Assembly (NCBI GenBank): GCA_010015675.1
Contig: ML976997.1
Coordinates: forward strand, 122,704 to 183,080
Origin: Byssothecium circinans
Taxonomy: Eukaryota; Ascomycota; Dothideomycetes; Pleosporales; Massarinaceae
Length of the DNA: 60,377 nt
Direction of reading: 5' to 3'
The notes under the pieces were generated by a model. The model was not told the origin of the DNA and searched no databases. It saw only the letters and a list, made by a program, of their open reading frames with translations. Positions within the stretch are counted from its first letter, which is position 1; each line of letters begins with the position of its first letter. This document shows, in pieces, positions 22,095 through 34,863 of this stretch. A program made the translations under genes and the position numbers.

Positions 22095-23511
22095 CTTTCT
22101 AGTGAACTTGTACTAGTCGAAGAAAAGAGGGACGAAAAGGCGTGGTCTAGCCTCTAGGGTTATCCGTCGAGATCAAATACTAGATGGACGCTGTGGAGTT
22201 CCCTGCATTCAGGGGCGAATGACCTGTTTAACAAAGACGCAGTCCTTGTTTCATACCGACCTTGCTTTCTTTTACTATCTGAGTCCCTGTTCTCAATATC
22301 GGTGATCTTCGCCGCACCGAGAAACGGCTCGCCCAGGCGGATCCATGCCGCCGCACTGGGATCAGAAGGATCTCGTACTCGTACGTACTGTAAGTACGAG
22401 AATCGAACTTCTTCTACCTAAAGGTTACATGCCATGGGGTTGCCTGTTGGCCTCGTCTTGATCTGGTGTCAACATCGAAGAATCAAGACACGAGGACTTC
22501 TACATCACCAAACAATTGTGACATCATCAAGAGCTCGCTGTAGCAGTCACCCGTTTCGAACACATCACAGTCACAAACCAAAAAGAGTGGAAGGACTTAG
22601 TCATTCCTGCATGAACGGGCCGTTTTATACTGACTCGTTGCCGTGCGGGATGCGTGAGGGATGCAGTCGGCTTGCTTGACTCAATATAAAACCAAGTGCA
22701 GGCCTCGTAAGAGTATGGGGCGAATTTTGGAAAGGAACCGTGTTTTGTACAGGATGGACGCCGGCAGAACTTCCGCTTCCGCTAAACGGTCCTACCCGCG
22801 GGGATTTTGGGTGGCACGCCCCAGCTTCTGGTCTTTTACAAGAGGATAACGTTTGACGCTAGCCTCCCGAACGGGAAAACCGCGTTAAGCGAGGTGTCAC
22901 GGATGCCGAAAAAAAGAACCGACGGGTGATTCATGCCGGATCCTACAGCTGTCAACTACTGTACAGCGGCCTGTCAAGACCGACGGGACAAACAGGGGTT
23001 TTGGTGGGGGTCACTTCCACACAAGCCAGGATCTAAGGATTTATGTCGAAATTTAAAGACCTTGTACACTCACTAACTTGGCTCGGGTGCCTATTGCCAC
23101 TTATTTATCAAGTTTTGATTGCTGACTACCCTTACATTACCAATTACAAAGGATAAATCGCGGCCACTAAGCCTGCTCTCGGCTCTCTAGAGAATTAAAG
23201 CCTAGTCAAAGGAACACGCTAGGCTCCCGAGCATGGAGGGGGATCGTAGGATTTGCTTCAGCTCTTAAACACCTACACCAATCAACAGGGCAGGCGGAGT
23301 CACTATCCTAGCTTGTCCCGACGGTCTGGACAGGATGCTGTACAGTAACGTCCCTTGTCACACTTGTCAAGCTAATCCCCTCGCATGCTGAAAACGGTAT
23401 GAATCAACACTCCCCTTTCGTGCTTATCACATTTCACTTTCGCGCTTTATCACATCTTCATCGTCTCACTGCCGAAAGTTTCCTTCACTTTGCGCGTCTC
23501 TTGGCTCCAAC
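22095..23511. other. Divergent region between receptor and P450 genes
   Basis: About 1.4 kb with no supported gene. It holds a 9-bp inverted repeat at 22371-22401 (listed separately). A CGG-N6-CCG arrangement of the Zn2Cys6-regulator type lies near 22788-22799. Confidence 0.5.
22371..22401. repeat. Perfect 9-bp inverted repeat
   Basis: Arms TCTCGTACT (22371-22379) and AGTACGAGA (22393-22401) are exact reverse complements, with a 13-base loop that itself contains CGTACG-like palindromic sequence. Lies about 280 bases upstream of the receptor start. It could be a hairpin or a dimeric regulator site; function not shown. Confidence 0.7.
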
Positions 23512-25325
23512 ATGGCTTTCCTATCACCAACTCTTATTACCGTTACCATCGCTGTCCTCATCTTGTATGCAATCAGTCGGTATTTGCAGTTGAAGAATGC
23601 TCGGCCTTTGCCGCCGGGACCCAAGGGCGTCCCACTGCTCGGTAACGTGAATGATATGCCTAAGCCGGGCATGCTCGAGTGCCACCACTGGCTGCAACAC
23701 AAGGACCTTTACGGCCCGATCAGCTCTGTTACTGTGCTAGGTCAGACGTTCGTCATCGTCAATGATCCGAGCATCGCGTTCGAGCTCATGAAGGACCGCT
23801 CCGCGATCCACTCATCGCGGCCGGGCCAGGTATTCAGTGGTCAAATGTAGATTATGTCCTCACCCAACCACGTGACATGGGATGCTAACTCTCCTTCCAG
23901 GGTTGGATGGCAATATGCTACCGCCATGTCCCCTTATTCGGAACATTGGAAGATCCATCGCAAGAACATCACCAAGATCGCCAGTACCAATGTCTCCGTC
24001 TCAATGTTCAATCGAGTTCAGGAGGTTGAAACTGTCCACTTCCTGCTCAACATGTTGGACTCGCCAGAAAAACTGTTCGATCATATTCGTAAGGAGGCTG
24101 GCAGTGTGATTCTCAAGATCACATATGGCTATACTACCGAAGCCCGTGGTAACGATCCGTTCGTCGACCTTGCTGGCAAGACCATGATGCAGTTTGCTGA
24201 TGCTACGGTGCCTGGGAAATGGATTGTTGACATCCTTCCTTTTTGTTAGTGTCATCCTCCAAGATACCCGTATGCGTTCTGACTATCAAAGTAAGGTATT
24301 TTCCAGAGTGGCTTCCGGGAATGGGGTTCAAGGATACGGCCAGAAAGATGGCTCTCCAGCTCAAACAATGCACCAACCAGCCATACCAGTTCGTCAAGCA
24401 GCAGATGCGAGAGAAACGACATAAGACATCCTTCCTCTCCCAATGCATTGACAGTATTGGGACTGATGAGGAGATGGAGTTTGTGCACAAATGGGCTGCT
24501 CTCGCCATGTACCTCGGAGGCGCTGACACGGTACGTTCTGCCTCCTCCTATTCATCCACGAAGTCTCGCATAACTGACTGTATCACAGACAGTCTCCTCG
24601 ATAATGACCTTCTTCCTCGCCATGACCGTCTTCCCCGAAGTCCAAAAGAAAGCTCAAGAAGAACTCGACCGTGTAATCGGCAACAGTCGTCTCCCCGTTA
24701 GCAGCGACCTCGAGAGCCTCCCTTACATCCAAGCCATCGTGAAAGAGACGCACCGCTGGCACCGTGAGTAACACCCAGCTCCTCAGCCACCAAAGAGACA
24801 ACCACTGACTTCTTCCCCCAACATCCAGCCGTCCTCCCAATGGGCCTCCCACACTCCAGCACGGCAGAAGACACCTGCCGCGGCTACCGCATCCCCAAAG
24901 GCGCCATCCTCCTCCCCAACAACTGGCACTTCACCCACGACCCCGCCGTCTACCCCGACCCCATGACCTTCCGCCCCGAGCGCCATCTCACCACTTCCAC
25001 CCACACCGCGGAACCCGATCCTCGTAACTTCGTCTTCGGCTACGGCCGTCGCATCTGCCCCGGACGCTACGTCGCCGACAATGCACTTTTTATCACAATT
25101 GCGCAGTCGCTTGCTGTGTTTAATGTTAGTAAGGCGGTGGATGGGAATGGCAAGGTCGTGGAACCGAAGGTGGAGTTTGAACCGGGGGCGATTAGCCACC
25201 CTTTGCCTTATCGGTGTGATGTTCGGCCGAGGTCCAAGGCGCATGAGGAGTTGATAAGGGCGGCGGAGAAGGATTACCCATGGGAGGAGAGCGATGCTAA
25301 GGAGTTGGATAATATTAAGTGGTGA
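23512..25325 (+). CDS. Cytochrome P450 monooxygenase (class E, group I type)
   Basis: Five exons (23512-23846, 23901-24244, 24292-24530, 24589-24763, 24829-25325) give 529 residues. An N-terminal anchor helix (LITVTIAVLILYAIS) is followed by the proline hinge PLPPGPKGVPLLGN, so it is probably anchored in the ER. The signature sites are all present: I-helix GGADTT at residues 302-307, KETHR with E359 and R362, a PERF-like FRPERH, and the heme loop FGYGRRICPGR with the axial ligand C441. The general look is that of O-methylsterigmatocystin oxidoreductase-like P450s of ascomycetes, but the substrate cannot be read from the sequence. No polyketide synthase, terpene cyclase or peptide synthetase lies nearby in this window. 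The divergent neighbour is a PTH11-type receptor. Confidence 0.93.
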
Positions 25326-27213
25326 GATGGGGACACTTATCTGTGAAGCGGAGGGGTGTGAAGGAGATTGGTTGTATGTATGTATCTATGTCAGAAATGG
25401 GAATTCAAACTGCACATACAATTGCAGCGGTGTGGGAGCTTGATCCTGCATTTGTCTGGGATTTTTCCAATCGTTGTCGCTTGTGCTGCGTGCAGCTGTG
25501 CTCGCCCAACGAACACATCCCCACCAGCAGAGACCGCAAGTGGACACTAGACATTATCCACATCACCCAGCATCGCCATAACACACGCGCCACCTCTAAA
25601 ACCACCGCATATTTTCCGCATCCACCAAGCTAACATATCCATGACCACCGTTAAACAGATTGCCGAAGCTCTACACAGAGCGATCAACTAGCAAGCCACC
25701 AATACGACACAGAACCAATATTCTCCTCCCCTCCTTCCCTCTCTCACGCAAACCTCCATGCATCCAGCCCATCTCCACAACCTCATCTCTTCTCTCTAAT
25801 ATGCGTACTACAATCCTTCCAAGCTACCCAAGGCTCATGACCTACACTCTCCACCCCCATGTCCACATATCCCCACCCAATCCCACTGTATCACTTGCAT
25901 CTACTCAATCCAATCCTCAATTATCCGTCCTTCGATACAACCCTTCTCCTTACTCGGAATACCCCGTGTGCACATCTTCCCACCCATTTCCCCCTTCCTG
26001 ACCTCCGTCGTATCTACTCTACCTAAAATGGCTAAAGCTCTTATACTATCTCACCCAGTACCATTACGCAGTGCTCTCAGGCCCCATCCTCGCTTGTGTA
26101 TATTTCTTTCTTGGTAGTATTAAGTCCATGTAATCTTCATTCTTACAGCTGATTTAGTTTACTGCCTTCTTCTCTCCACGTTCTTCTTTTTGGGGGGACC
26201 CTATATGTCATGTCATGTCCTAATTAATCCATGCATCTATCCTTTTTTCTTCCTTATAAAGGGAGAGGGAAAGAGAGATAAAGGATAAGAAGAAATCCGC
26301 CGGGATTTGGCTCACCTATACAGCATTGCTTTTTGAACCTTATACTGGGCAAACCGAATTAAATTGAACCTTTACATCCTAAATATTTCTTACGGAAGAG
26401 CGAGGTTACAAGTCAGTGCAGCAGAAGTAGTTACTTTACCAGAAATTAATTCAGGTCCGATATAACACTCCCCATCTCTTCCCTGTCACGCCCTACCTAC
26501 CTCCTTCTTGAATTTCAAAGTCCCCACCTAAGAAAGCCTGATTCTATTAGTCGATCTATCAAACTACGTTAGCCGCCCCATCACCTGCACTGTCCCACAC
26601 TCAAGTCCCCCAGAACCCCGTTCACAACATACACGTCACAATATCACGCAAACCACAGTTACCTAATCAGAGCATTCCCCACCATTAAACCACTCCATTA
26701 ACTAACCCCAACCCGTTACCTGACCAAAGTTCGGGACAACGTGGTAATTGGCGCAAACACCATCACAAAGGAAAAAAAAATCCACACGCAAAACAACACA
26801 CACAGATCTACTCTTCAAAACACCAAAACATTTAACGCTCCCCTCACACCAAGAAGCTCAAGGGTATTCCATTTTAAGTAAACATCCAGAGATTTCTCCC
26901 TCAGTCTTCCTTCCATTCCACTCCCTCCCTCACTCACTCAAAAACTCTCTGGAGAATCCAATGCGTATAGTAAGAAGCGGAGAAAAAAGGAACTCCCTCC
27001 ACGTAGAAAGAAGTAGGAGATCTTATCCATTCCAAAAGCGGAGGAGGAAGAGGAAAGAAAGGAAAATATATTAAATGCTCAATGTCCACACATAGCCCTC
27101 ATCCGGATCTAAACAAAGAGAAAAACACATTCGTTACATGACCATGACCATGACTCTCATCCAAATCGTCAACTGATATGCAACCCAAAAATGGAAGCCG
27201 GAGTGGGGAGCTT
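25326..27213. other. Intergenic, 1.9 kb
   Basis: Strongly pyrimidine-rich on the plus strand from about 25560 to 27000, with a purine-rich patch near 26262-26310. Only low-complexity reading frames occur. Forms the 3' flanks of two converging genes. No RNA gene or repeat family seen. Confidence 0.5.
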
Positions 27214-30200
27214 TCACGTGCTATATACAGGCGCCTTAATCAGAATGCTCTTCCCGCGGATCTGCACCGTGAAACCGACGGACAAGCGGACCTTTGGCGG
27301 CGGCGGCTCTTCCTTGGCTACCGATGGCGGCTGTGAGAGGCTTTGCTGGCTGCCGCCTTGGCCGAGCACGGATTCGCGTTTGCCGAGCGACGCAGGCGTT
27401 TGGGTGGGCTTCTTTGACCCTCCGAACCCGAATATGCTGTGCTTCTTGTTCGACTGATCTTTTGCATTTTGATGGGCCTGTTGAGCTTGAATGGCTTGCT
27501 GCTCCTGCTCTGCAATAGATGCACTGTCGTCGCCCTTGGACACAACGCTTCTCACAGAAGCACGGTCTGCTTCGTCTGGCTGTTCGATGGGGGCCGTCAA
27601 GGCCGGTATGCCGGACTCCATCTTCATGAATTCGGTTGCGACGGGGGAGCCGGGATAGAAGTACTCTATTTGCACTTCTCTGCTTTCCAGGGGCAGATGT
27701 TGTGCGACACTAATGGCCAGCTCGATAATCATGGGCACTCCTCCGGCTAGGTCGGGTGGTGCCGGGTCATTCAGGTGCATTTGTAGAGAGCCAATCAGCT
27801 GTTCATTGAGCTTATCCGTCAGCGCTTGTCGATTCACTGCTGCTGAGTTTGCTCTAAGTAAGTCCGACAAGCCTTCCAGTGTGGCCAACCGCCAGTTGAT
27901 GACCTTGGCGATCAATGCGTCCTCATCCTCCGCAATTTGAGCGGCCGGAGCATTCTTTCGGATGTTGGTTTGAATATTCTTCAGTTGTGTCGATAGACCG
28001 ACTTCCAGATCGGGGTGGAAGTATTTGTCGAAAATGTTCTCCACTAGCCAACATGAGATGAATGCTCGTCCAACGGCGGTCATCTCTTGCTTGCCAGTCT
28101 CGACGGCATTTTTGTTGACCACAGTGTGTAACCACGGAGGAATTGATTTCCAATCTTTGCGGATGGCGAACGACAGTTGCGCTATCAGCCCGTCCAGCCT
28201 GTTGAAGCGTGTAGCATATTCGCTGTCGTCCCAAGCCGTGCGAGAGAGCGATATACGCTGGTTTGCGAGGGTGTTTTGTAGCTGGTGCACTTGTGACTGT
28301 TGCTCGAAGAAGTATCGCTTGACCTTTTGGTATTTCTCGCCTGATATGGTCAGCCTGGGTCACTGCAGCAAATGGCTTTTACTTACGCAAAACTTCGTGC
28401 TCCTTGATCAATGCACTGACTTCGTCGTCCGACATGTCCGAGGCAGACCGTGGTGGCGGTGTTGCTCGTCCTAATTCAGCATTCGACGGCGGTTGTCCTT
28501 TCTCACCCCTGTAAGGCTGTCCTTGCGACGCTGCTGGCACCACGTTAGCGCCAAAGGTCTGGTGAGGGCCCGGCGAGGGGGGCGGTTGCCCGAGTGCCTG
28601 ACCTTGAGCTTGGTTTTGTGACAGCAGCGAGCCCTCTCGGGTGGGCGGCCCAGACGGTGGCCCCGGTTCGTTGACCTTCCTCAGCGTGCCCCTTTGATTT
28701 CCAGGCGGCATATTGTCCTGTGTCTGCTGCGGCGGCGTGATATTGAGCGAGTGGGGTTCGGCGGGCTGGCCTTGTTGGCTGTCGTAAGCTTGGAAGGGAA
28801 GACCCTGGGGTTGGAGGGGCGATGGTGGGGCAATGTGAGCCTGCGAGGACGGCGGCCGAAGCTGCTGCAGGTGCTGACTGTCAATTGGCTGACCACCTTG
28901 CACAATATGAGGATGCTGCTGCTGCTGCGTGGGCGGAGGTGCCTTGAGCTCAACTTGGGTCTGCGAAGGTACGCGATTGTGCTGGACGTGCTGGAGGTCT
29001 TGGCTCTGGTGCGGCTGAGCTTGCGGCGAGTACTGCGTTTGCTGGGGGTAATGCGCGCTCTGCGCCTGACCGTCTTGCGGACCTTGAGGCAATTGCTGTT
29101 GGGCTTGTTGCTGTGCCTGGTGCTGCGCTTGGTACTGGTAGTAGTTTTGCTGCTGCTGCTGGCTGGCGTGATCCGGTGGCTGGAGCTGGGCGCTCGTAAT
29201 GAGCGGGCTCGGTGCGTTGGGATGAAAGGCCTGGTATTCGCCTGAATTCTGCGGCTGCGGCTGCGGCGGCGGGGGATGGTAGCTCTGGTATTGCTGTTGC
29301 TGCTGTGTTTGTTGCGGCTGGTGTTGGGGTTGGAGACCCTGGTGCTGTTGTTGAAGTTCGGGGCTGTAGTCTACCCCGCCGCCCGGTGCGTGATAACTCC
29401 CCTCCGTATTTACTCTCGCGATTGGGGGCCGAAACTGCTCCTGAGAAGGATGCTGATGCTGCGAATATTGCTGCGGATGGCCCTGGAAGCCGTCCTTTGG
29501 AGGTACTCGCGGCTGGGTCTCTTCCTCTTGCTGTAAGAATGGGTCCAGATTGCTGTTGTTGTGTTCGTCCTGCTCGGCGGAGACGGGTAAATGCGAGCTA
29601 GATCCTCCTCCGTGCCCGCGATTCCACTGCTGGGCCTGCAGACGATTATGCTCCTGCTGTGCTTGATAGTCCTGCGCTCGCGGGTCGCTCTTGCGGACGG
29701 AGACACGACGTGCAACTTTGTCGGCTTTGCTTGCCTGCTTCTGCGCGTCTTCCTCCTTATGCGATGTCAGGCCGAGACGGCTCCGCAAGCTCTGCTTCTG
29801 CTTCGGGGGCTCCTGAACGTAGGGTGACTGCGGCTGGTATGACCCGCGACGGGGAGGCACCTGCTGCTGCTGCGATTCGTACGTGGGCGGGGGCTGCTGG
29901 GGCGCGTTCCGCAGCTGCTGGAGGTTCTGCTGGTCGAGCGCAACGTTGGCCGAATGGCGGTGGCTGGTCGCACGCTGTGGGAATTGCTGTCTGTAGCCTC
30001 CCTGTGGACCTACAGGAGAGGTCTGCTGTCCCGGCGGCTGTGGACTCTGCGCGACCTGCTGCCCTTCCGGTGATGGGTACCGGTTGGAGTCGTTCACTGC
30101 GATGGCTTTCCATGTCAGCAGCACGATTCAGTGGGCCCGCAGCCGCCTCACGCCTCACTCACCAGAAGGATTGCCCGAGGGCACCGGCGACGGATGGCCC

Positions 30201-30262
30201 GACGACGTGTCGATGGAGGCGTGCGAGCGGTTCGACTTGGACCACGGCAGTTTTGAAGGCAT
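27214..30262 (-). CDS. Large Gln/Pro-rich fungal protein of unknown function
   Basis: Three exons on the minus strand (30262-30163, 30096-28387, 28340-27214) encode 978 residues. Residues 1-33 start MPSKLPWSKSNRSHASIDTS. Residues about 34-570 are dominated by Gln, Pro, His and Ser, with polyglutamine runs from CAG/CAA codons, and contain a basic patch KQKQSLRSRLGLTSHKEED. At the exon 2/3 border comes a coiled coil (residues about 585-640; EKYQKVKRYFFEQQSQVHQL) that runs into a well-ordered helical domain (to about 800) with AIRKDWKSIPPWLHTVVNKN and GRAFISCWLVENIFDKYFHP. A charged disordered part and a conserved-looking C-terminal strand (KVRLSVGFTVQIRGK) follow. I do not recognise the family. 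No signal peptide or membrane segment is seen; a cytosolic scaffold is only a guess. Both introns rest on good splice sites and join an unbroken frame. Confidence 0.85.
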
Positions 30263-31895
30263 TGCAGGGTCGGCCAAGAGCGCGGGAGCTCCTCAGCGGA
30301 GGGGAGCTTGAAGGTCGAGGGCGGGGCGAGAATACAAGAGGGCTCTGGCCTCAGCTAAGAATAAGATCAGCCGGCCGTCGTGTGCGGCTTGTGTAGTCGC
30401 AAACCCTGTGCCCGAGTCGTGATGGTGATATTAAGCCAGCATCACCCAAGTGCTCCGTGGAAGACGCCTGGGCTACTTTGAGGGAAGTGCAACGCGCACC
30501 AACGCTGCCGGTCAGCCCCAGCCAGCCGCACGTGCAGGGAGTCAGCCGATTGAGGAATCCGAGCCGCACTTATCTCAGAGCAGGAGCTAGAGGCTTTCAG
30601 TGCCGGTATGCAGCTATGCGCGGTTTGCGTTGTGAGGGTGGCAGTGCTACATTGCATCCATCACGAACTGTCCGACTGTCCGCCCATCCCACTGGCAGAT
30701 GAGACAAGCACACGCTAAAGGCGGATATCCGTGTAGGTACCTTCAATGTTCAAAAGTTGTTCAAGAGTAGTTATTCCCTTGCCCTAGTTTCAGACGCCAT
30801 GGAGATGGAGTCACGGTGGTGAGAGGTCCGGACATTAATCCACTGGTGCCATCCTCCGGGAACCAAGTACACTTCTCAATCGCCTGATACCACCTACATG
30901 CAACAACAATCTAATTATCGCCGCTCCATGCTGTTCTTTAGGTAGTGATTGACATTCAACAACCGTTAATTTTTGCAAAAGCTGTCCTGAACCTCGACAC
31001 CACTGTGGACGACTTCAGCTACGGTTACTATTCTTAGACCACCCGCTTAGTGTGGGCCGCGCTATCCTGCTTCATATCTAGTCGCTTCCTACATGGGAAT
31101 CCCATCGTTGACCAGCCTTGGAGGCAACCGTTTCCAAGAAACAATATTGTAGGGCTGAAGGCTTCTGGAAGCTCTTATCTTTCAAAATCGCGCGATTAAC
31201 CGGGTGAGACCGTATTAGTCTTTCCCATCCAGTGTCTTACAGCATATTTCCCCCCCGACGACTATACGCAGGCTTGCTCCCTTGTTGCGAGCATGGCCAG
31301 AGGCTAATGAAAATACAGTTTCGGGCATTAATTTACGCTACACAGCCTCTTTCCATCTGCTTACAGCTACGTGCCCAGCTTACATCAAGGAGATGAGGTT
31401 GATTTAGGGTTTAAACGCCGCGGGCATACATATGTAGTTCCAGAACGACTGCAGGTGGGGTAAGAGCCTAGTATTCGATACTTCACAGCCTCCCTCCAGT
31501 TTGCAATTTGGGTCCAAAGTCTTACGCATTGGGGTTCGATTAGGCTTTGATGAAGTTCACCCGATCTCGCACGGAATTTCCAAACTAGTTTGTGATGTAC
31601 CATTTCGTATCAAAGGTCGCACAACACTTTCCCATACCCTGGACTATAGTAACATGATGCGAGACACCTGCTCCAGTATTCTAGTATAGTGACCCATCAG
31701 TACTCCGATAATACATTTCTGCTAAATAAGAACATCTGCATGTAACATGTCCATCTCGCCGCTTCGGCTACTGCTACCTCTTACTTCTTAGCCTCGCTCT
31801 TCGCTTAGAGGCTCACTCATGGTCTTTACACCGACAGTGTAGCCCCCCAATCGCACGTCCCATGGGTACCGCCCATGACGACTACGCTAGAAACC
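30263..31895. other. Intergenic, 1.6 kb
   Basis: Contains the promoter of the Gln-rich gene and the 3' flank of the cytochrome b561-type gene. No supported reading frame, RNA gene or repeat. Confidence 0.5.
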
Positions 31896-32689
31896 TTACG
31901 AATACTGCTCTTTATACGGCGTAGCCTCCTCCGTCACCTGGCGACCCCTAGCTCTTCTCCGTTCACCCACAACAGAAGCCGCAACCCACGCAACCCACAT
32001 AATACCTGCAACTACCCCATATGCAATCATCTGGCCCCGACTCGGCACAAAGAACCCCGTCTCGGTCGCCAGCAGCATTCCGAGACCGCCATTGATCATT
32101 CCCAGCGTAATCACAATCCGACCCAGCCAGAGATGACCGTACGACCAGATTGTCCGTCTGTTGTACTTATTGAATTGGAAGTGGTGCAGCAGTCCAAGGA
32201 TTGGCTGGAAGAAGAGCAAGCAAAACACTATTATGCCAATAACGGGGTGATAGTGGCTGATGAGGCTGACGGGAATACTGTTTACAATCCAGATCCCGAT
32301 GCCGAATGCTGCGATGTAGATGAGGTATGCGAAGATCTGGAAGAGGCCGTGGACGAGCCACAGCCCGCGGAAGGATGCCAGTCGGATCAGGATGGAGCCC
32401 ATGGGGAAGAAGATGACGAAGGCGAGAGCTGCGAGGACGCCGTGTGCGATGAGGATCTTTTCGCGGTCGTTGAGGAAGCTGGTGAGGTCGAAACCGCCGA
32501 AATTGTTGTTCCCACTGCCACGTCCGCTTCCACTTCCACTGTATGGATTGCTTCCTCCGGGACCATACTGGCCGCCCGGTCCATATTGTGCGGATACTAA
32601 GGTTGCTGCTGATATGAGTATATTCCAAGAGAGAAATCAATGAAGCAAATACCTAAACCTAGCAGGGCCACTTTCAAACTTTGCGACAT
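31896..32689 (-). CDS. Cytochrome b561-type membrane protein
   Basis: Two exons (32689-32653, 32608-31896) give 249 residues. The first exon encodes a signal peptide (MSQSLKVALLGL, finished across the intron as AATLVSAQ). A Gly/Ser/Tyr/Asn-rich secreted segment follows, and then five hydrophobic helices: EKILIAHGVLAALAFVIFF, LVHGLFQIFAYLIYIAAFG, HYHPVIGIIVFCLLFFQPIL, GHLWLGRIVITLGMINGG, and MIAYGVVAGIMWVAWVAAS. Histidines at the helix ends (AHG, VHG, HYH, HH, GHLW) fit the paired heme ligands of the b561 core, which carries electrons across a membrane from ascorbate or a similar donor. Unlike longer fungal relatives there is no DOMON domain. The donor GTATTT is unusual but gives a clean signal peptide. 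The C-terminus is short and basic/acidic. The electron partner is unknown. Confidence 0.85.
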
Positions 32690-34491
32690 GGTTACAATCA
32701 AGCGTCAAAAGTCCAGATACGCTTTCCGCAGTTCTCACGGTTAAAGATGTTCTCAAACGTCTGCTTTATTCCTGTAGGTCGTCTCACTTAAAGATAATGA
32801 CGAGAAGAGATGGTAACCCCAAGAGAAGAAGGAAACAGCTCTACTTATCCTGAATTACGATCAAAGGCTGAGCTTGCCAGTGTGTCCTCCACTGCAGCCA
32901 AGCAGTAACAGAAAGGTCAACACATGCCCGTCAGACACAAATGACGTCGGTTTCCAGAGTCGTCAACGAAAAGACGCGTGGACGTGCCGGAAAGCAGTAA
33001 ATCAAGCGATACGAGTGGTGGAGAGGTGAGACATTCCATACTTCCGGCGGAGAGCCGACGCCGACACCAGAATCATGGCACAAGAGGGATGTCGGCACGT
33101 AGAAACGAAAACGCCGACATTATGTAAAACGACAATGTTGCCGAATTTATGACACCTCTGATTTCATGAGAAGGGATCTGGTCTGAAGTGCGTTCTAGAA
33201 GGTGGGAATTGCTCTCCTCGTGCTGACGATTGCGCGGTCAGGACAGTGCTTCCACGATCATTATCTTTTTCAGATCTTCTGAGACATGCTTCGAACAGGG
33301 CGACCTTTCGCGGTAACAAACCTCCGGTGATAAGGCTCATAGAATGCTCCGCAAAGCTGATCCAAGGTAGATGGCGTCTGGTACTTTGGCGATCTCCTTC
33401 CACAAGAGTCGACTCGACGGAAAATGAGCCTATGTATAGGTGGCATCTCCATGTGACGGTGTTCCCCCGTGAACGTTGAAGCCTTGAGGAGGCCTACAGT
33501 ATCACCCTCTCTGCATCTCCATGGAAATAGTCTCATTCGTATCGCAGGTGACAGCGACGGCCATGCGCCCTTTTCGTTGATGAGTCTTAAGGTATGAGTG
33601 AGACTTGGGAGTCATTCGGCTGACCGGAGCAAGGACAAAGTGCATCTGACCTCCAAAGGCCTCGAGCTCAAACACACATGCCATTTTATAAGCGGCTCCA
33701 TCGATTCCGAACTGTGATGCTGCAATAGGCATCTGCATCATATCGTCAAGTTGCTATTGTTGAGTAGGTAGCCTGGAGATGGCTTGTAAACCACGGACCG
33801 CCCTCGGTAATTTCACGATAATGCCTTGAGTTCGCGACAGCCTGAAGCCGTCCATTCCTTCTTGCGAATCTGCCCTGTGCGATAATGAACAGTTATTCGA
33901 GGAGTTACGCCGCGTTCAAGAACCGAAGATGGAGGAGTGACTACACAGCCACAAGTGTGCCACAGTTGATTTGGAATGTCGGTTCGGCCCAAACAGGCGA
34001 GGGAGACGGCAAAGCCACAGCACCTTGTTGCATCGCATGCGTGTCGAGATGAAAGGCAGAAACAGTGCTCAGATGGAAGCATCGATGAGTTGTGCAGTGC
34101 TGTAACTCCTCGCAAGGGCTTCCATCAGAGCCCAACCTGGAAGGATTGCGATGTCGGCTCCACTTTCGCCACGACAACGCCGCCAAGGCCGACATTTTCC
34201 TGGCGTGCGAGCCAGTCACGCGTGAGCACGCCGCCCTGGTCTGTGCAGAGATGGATCCGATGCTCAGTCACAGTCACTCCACGATGGTGTGCTCTGAGTC
34301 ACTCCGCCTTCTGACTGAGGTCAAGTGTAGGGACAAGTATATAAGTCTAGGTAAGGTGTTCTTTCGTCCAATCTCTACCTTTTTGATTTCACCCGTCTCG
34401 CTTTGCGGCGAGCTCGTCGCCCCCTTTGACCTCCGCCGCATCTCTTTTCAAACATCTCATTCATCGTCTATTCCATCGATACACCATCAAT
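32690..34491. other. Intergenic, 1.8 kb
   Basis: Open frames up to 112 codons occur on both strands between 33160 and 34330, overlapping each other and without recognisable features. I do not call any of them. The last 150 bases are T/C-rich and probably form the promoter and leader of the small gene at 34492. Confidence 0.45.
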
Positions 34492-34863
34492 ATGAGCAAA
34501 CGTCACAACCGCAAGCGGACAAGGAGTCGGCCCCGTCATCGCGACGGTGGCAAAGCACACTCAACAAACCGCGTTCGAACAGAATCTGTCGACACAAATT
34601 CTTCCTTCGCAAGCACGCATTCTTTTCCGATGCCGCAGATGCAACATTTTCCCATCGCAAATGCCTCGTCGGCTCACTGGCATCAAACGTATACAGCTTG
34701 GCAGAACCGTCTCCGATACGAGCAGGAGCGTGAGCGCGCCTTGGAGGCCCAGCGCCTCAGGATCTTTGGCGGAGAGGCTGGGGATGAAAGCAGCCTCATG
34801 GAACCCATGTTGAAGGTCGTTACCGATCTTTTCGATGGGATGACCGACTACGAGGATCCTTGA
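34492..34863 (+). CDS. Small conserved-looking hypothetical protein
   Basis: Single exon of 123 residues, starting at MSKRHNRKRTRSRPRHR. The N-terminus is very basic (Arg/Lys/His, a possible nuclear localisation signal), the middle is Ser/Thr-rich, and the C-terminal half is charged and helical with HWHQTYTAWQNRLRYEQERE and ALEAQRLRIFGGEAGDESSL. The helix plus FGGE-GDE pattern looks like small hypothetical proteins I have seen in other Dothideomycetes, but no function is known to me. The open frame extends 22 codons upstream to an ATG at 34426; I chose the internal ATG because it has an A at -3 and is followed at once by the basic block. The T/C-rich leader supports transcription in this direction. 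Confidence 0.6.
   Translation: MSKRHNRKRTRSRPRHRDGGKAHSTNRVRTESVDTNSSFASTHSFPMPQMQHFPIANASSAHWHQTYTAWQNRLRYEQERERALEAQRLRIFGGEAGDESSLMEPMLKVVTDLFDGMTDYEDP

Noticed and set aside
20579..25325. Receptor plus P450 as a secondary-metabolite cluster
   Set aside because: No backbone synthase, transporter or pathway regulator lies nearby within the window.
28694..29601. Long Leu/Arg- and Ala/Gly-rich open frames on the plus strand
   Set aside because: They are shadows of the CAG-rich coding strand of the Gln-rich gene.
33976..34330. Reading frames on both strands before the small gene at 34492
   Set aside because: They overlap one another, have random-looking composition and no splice or promoter support.
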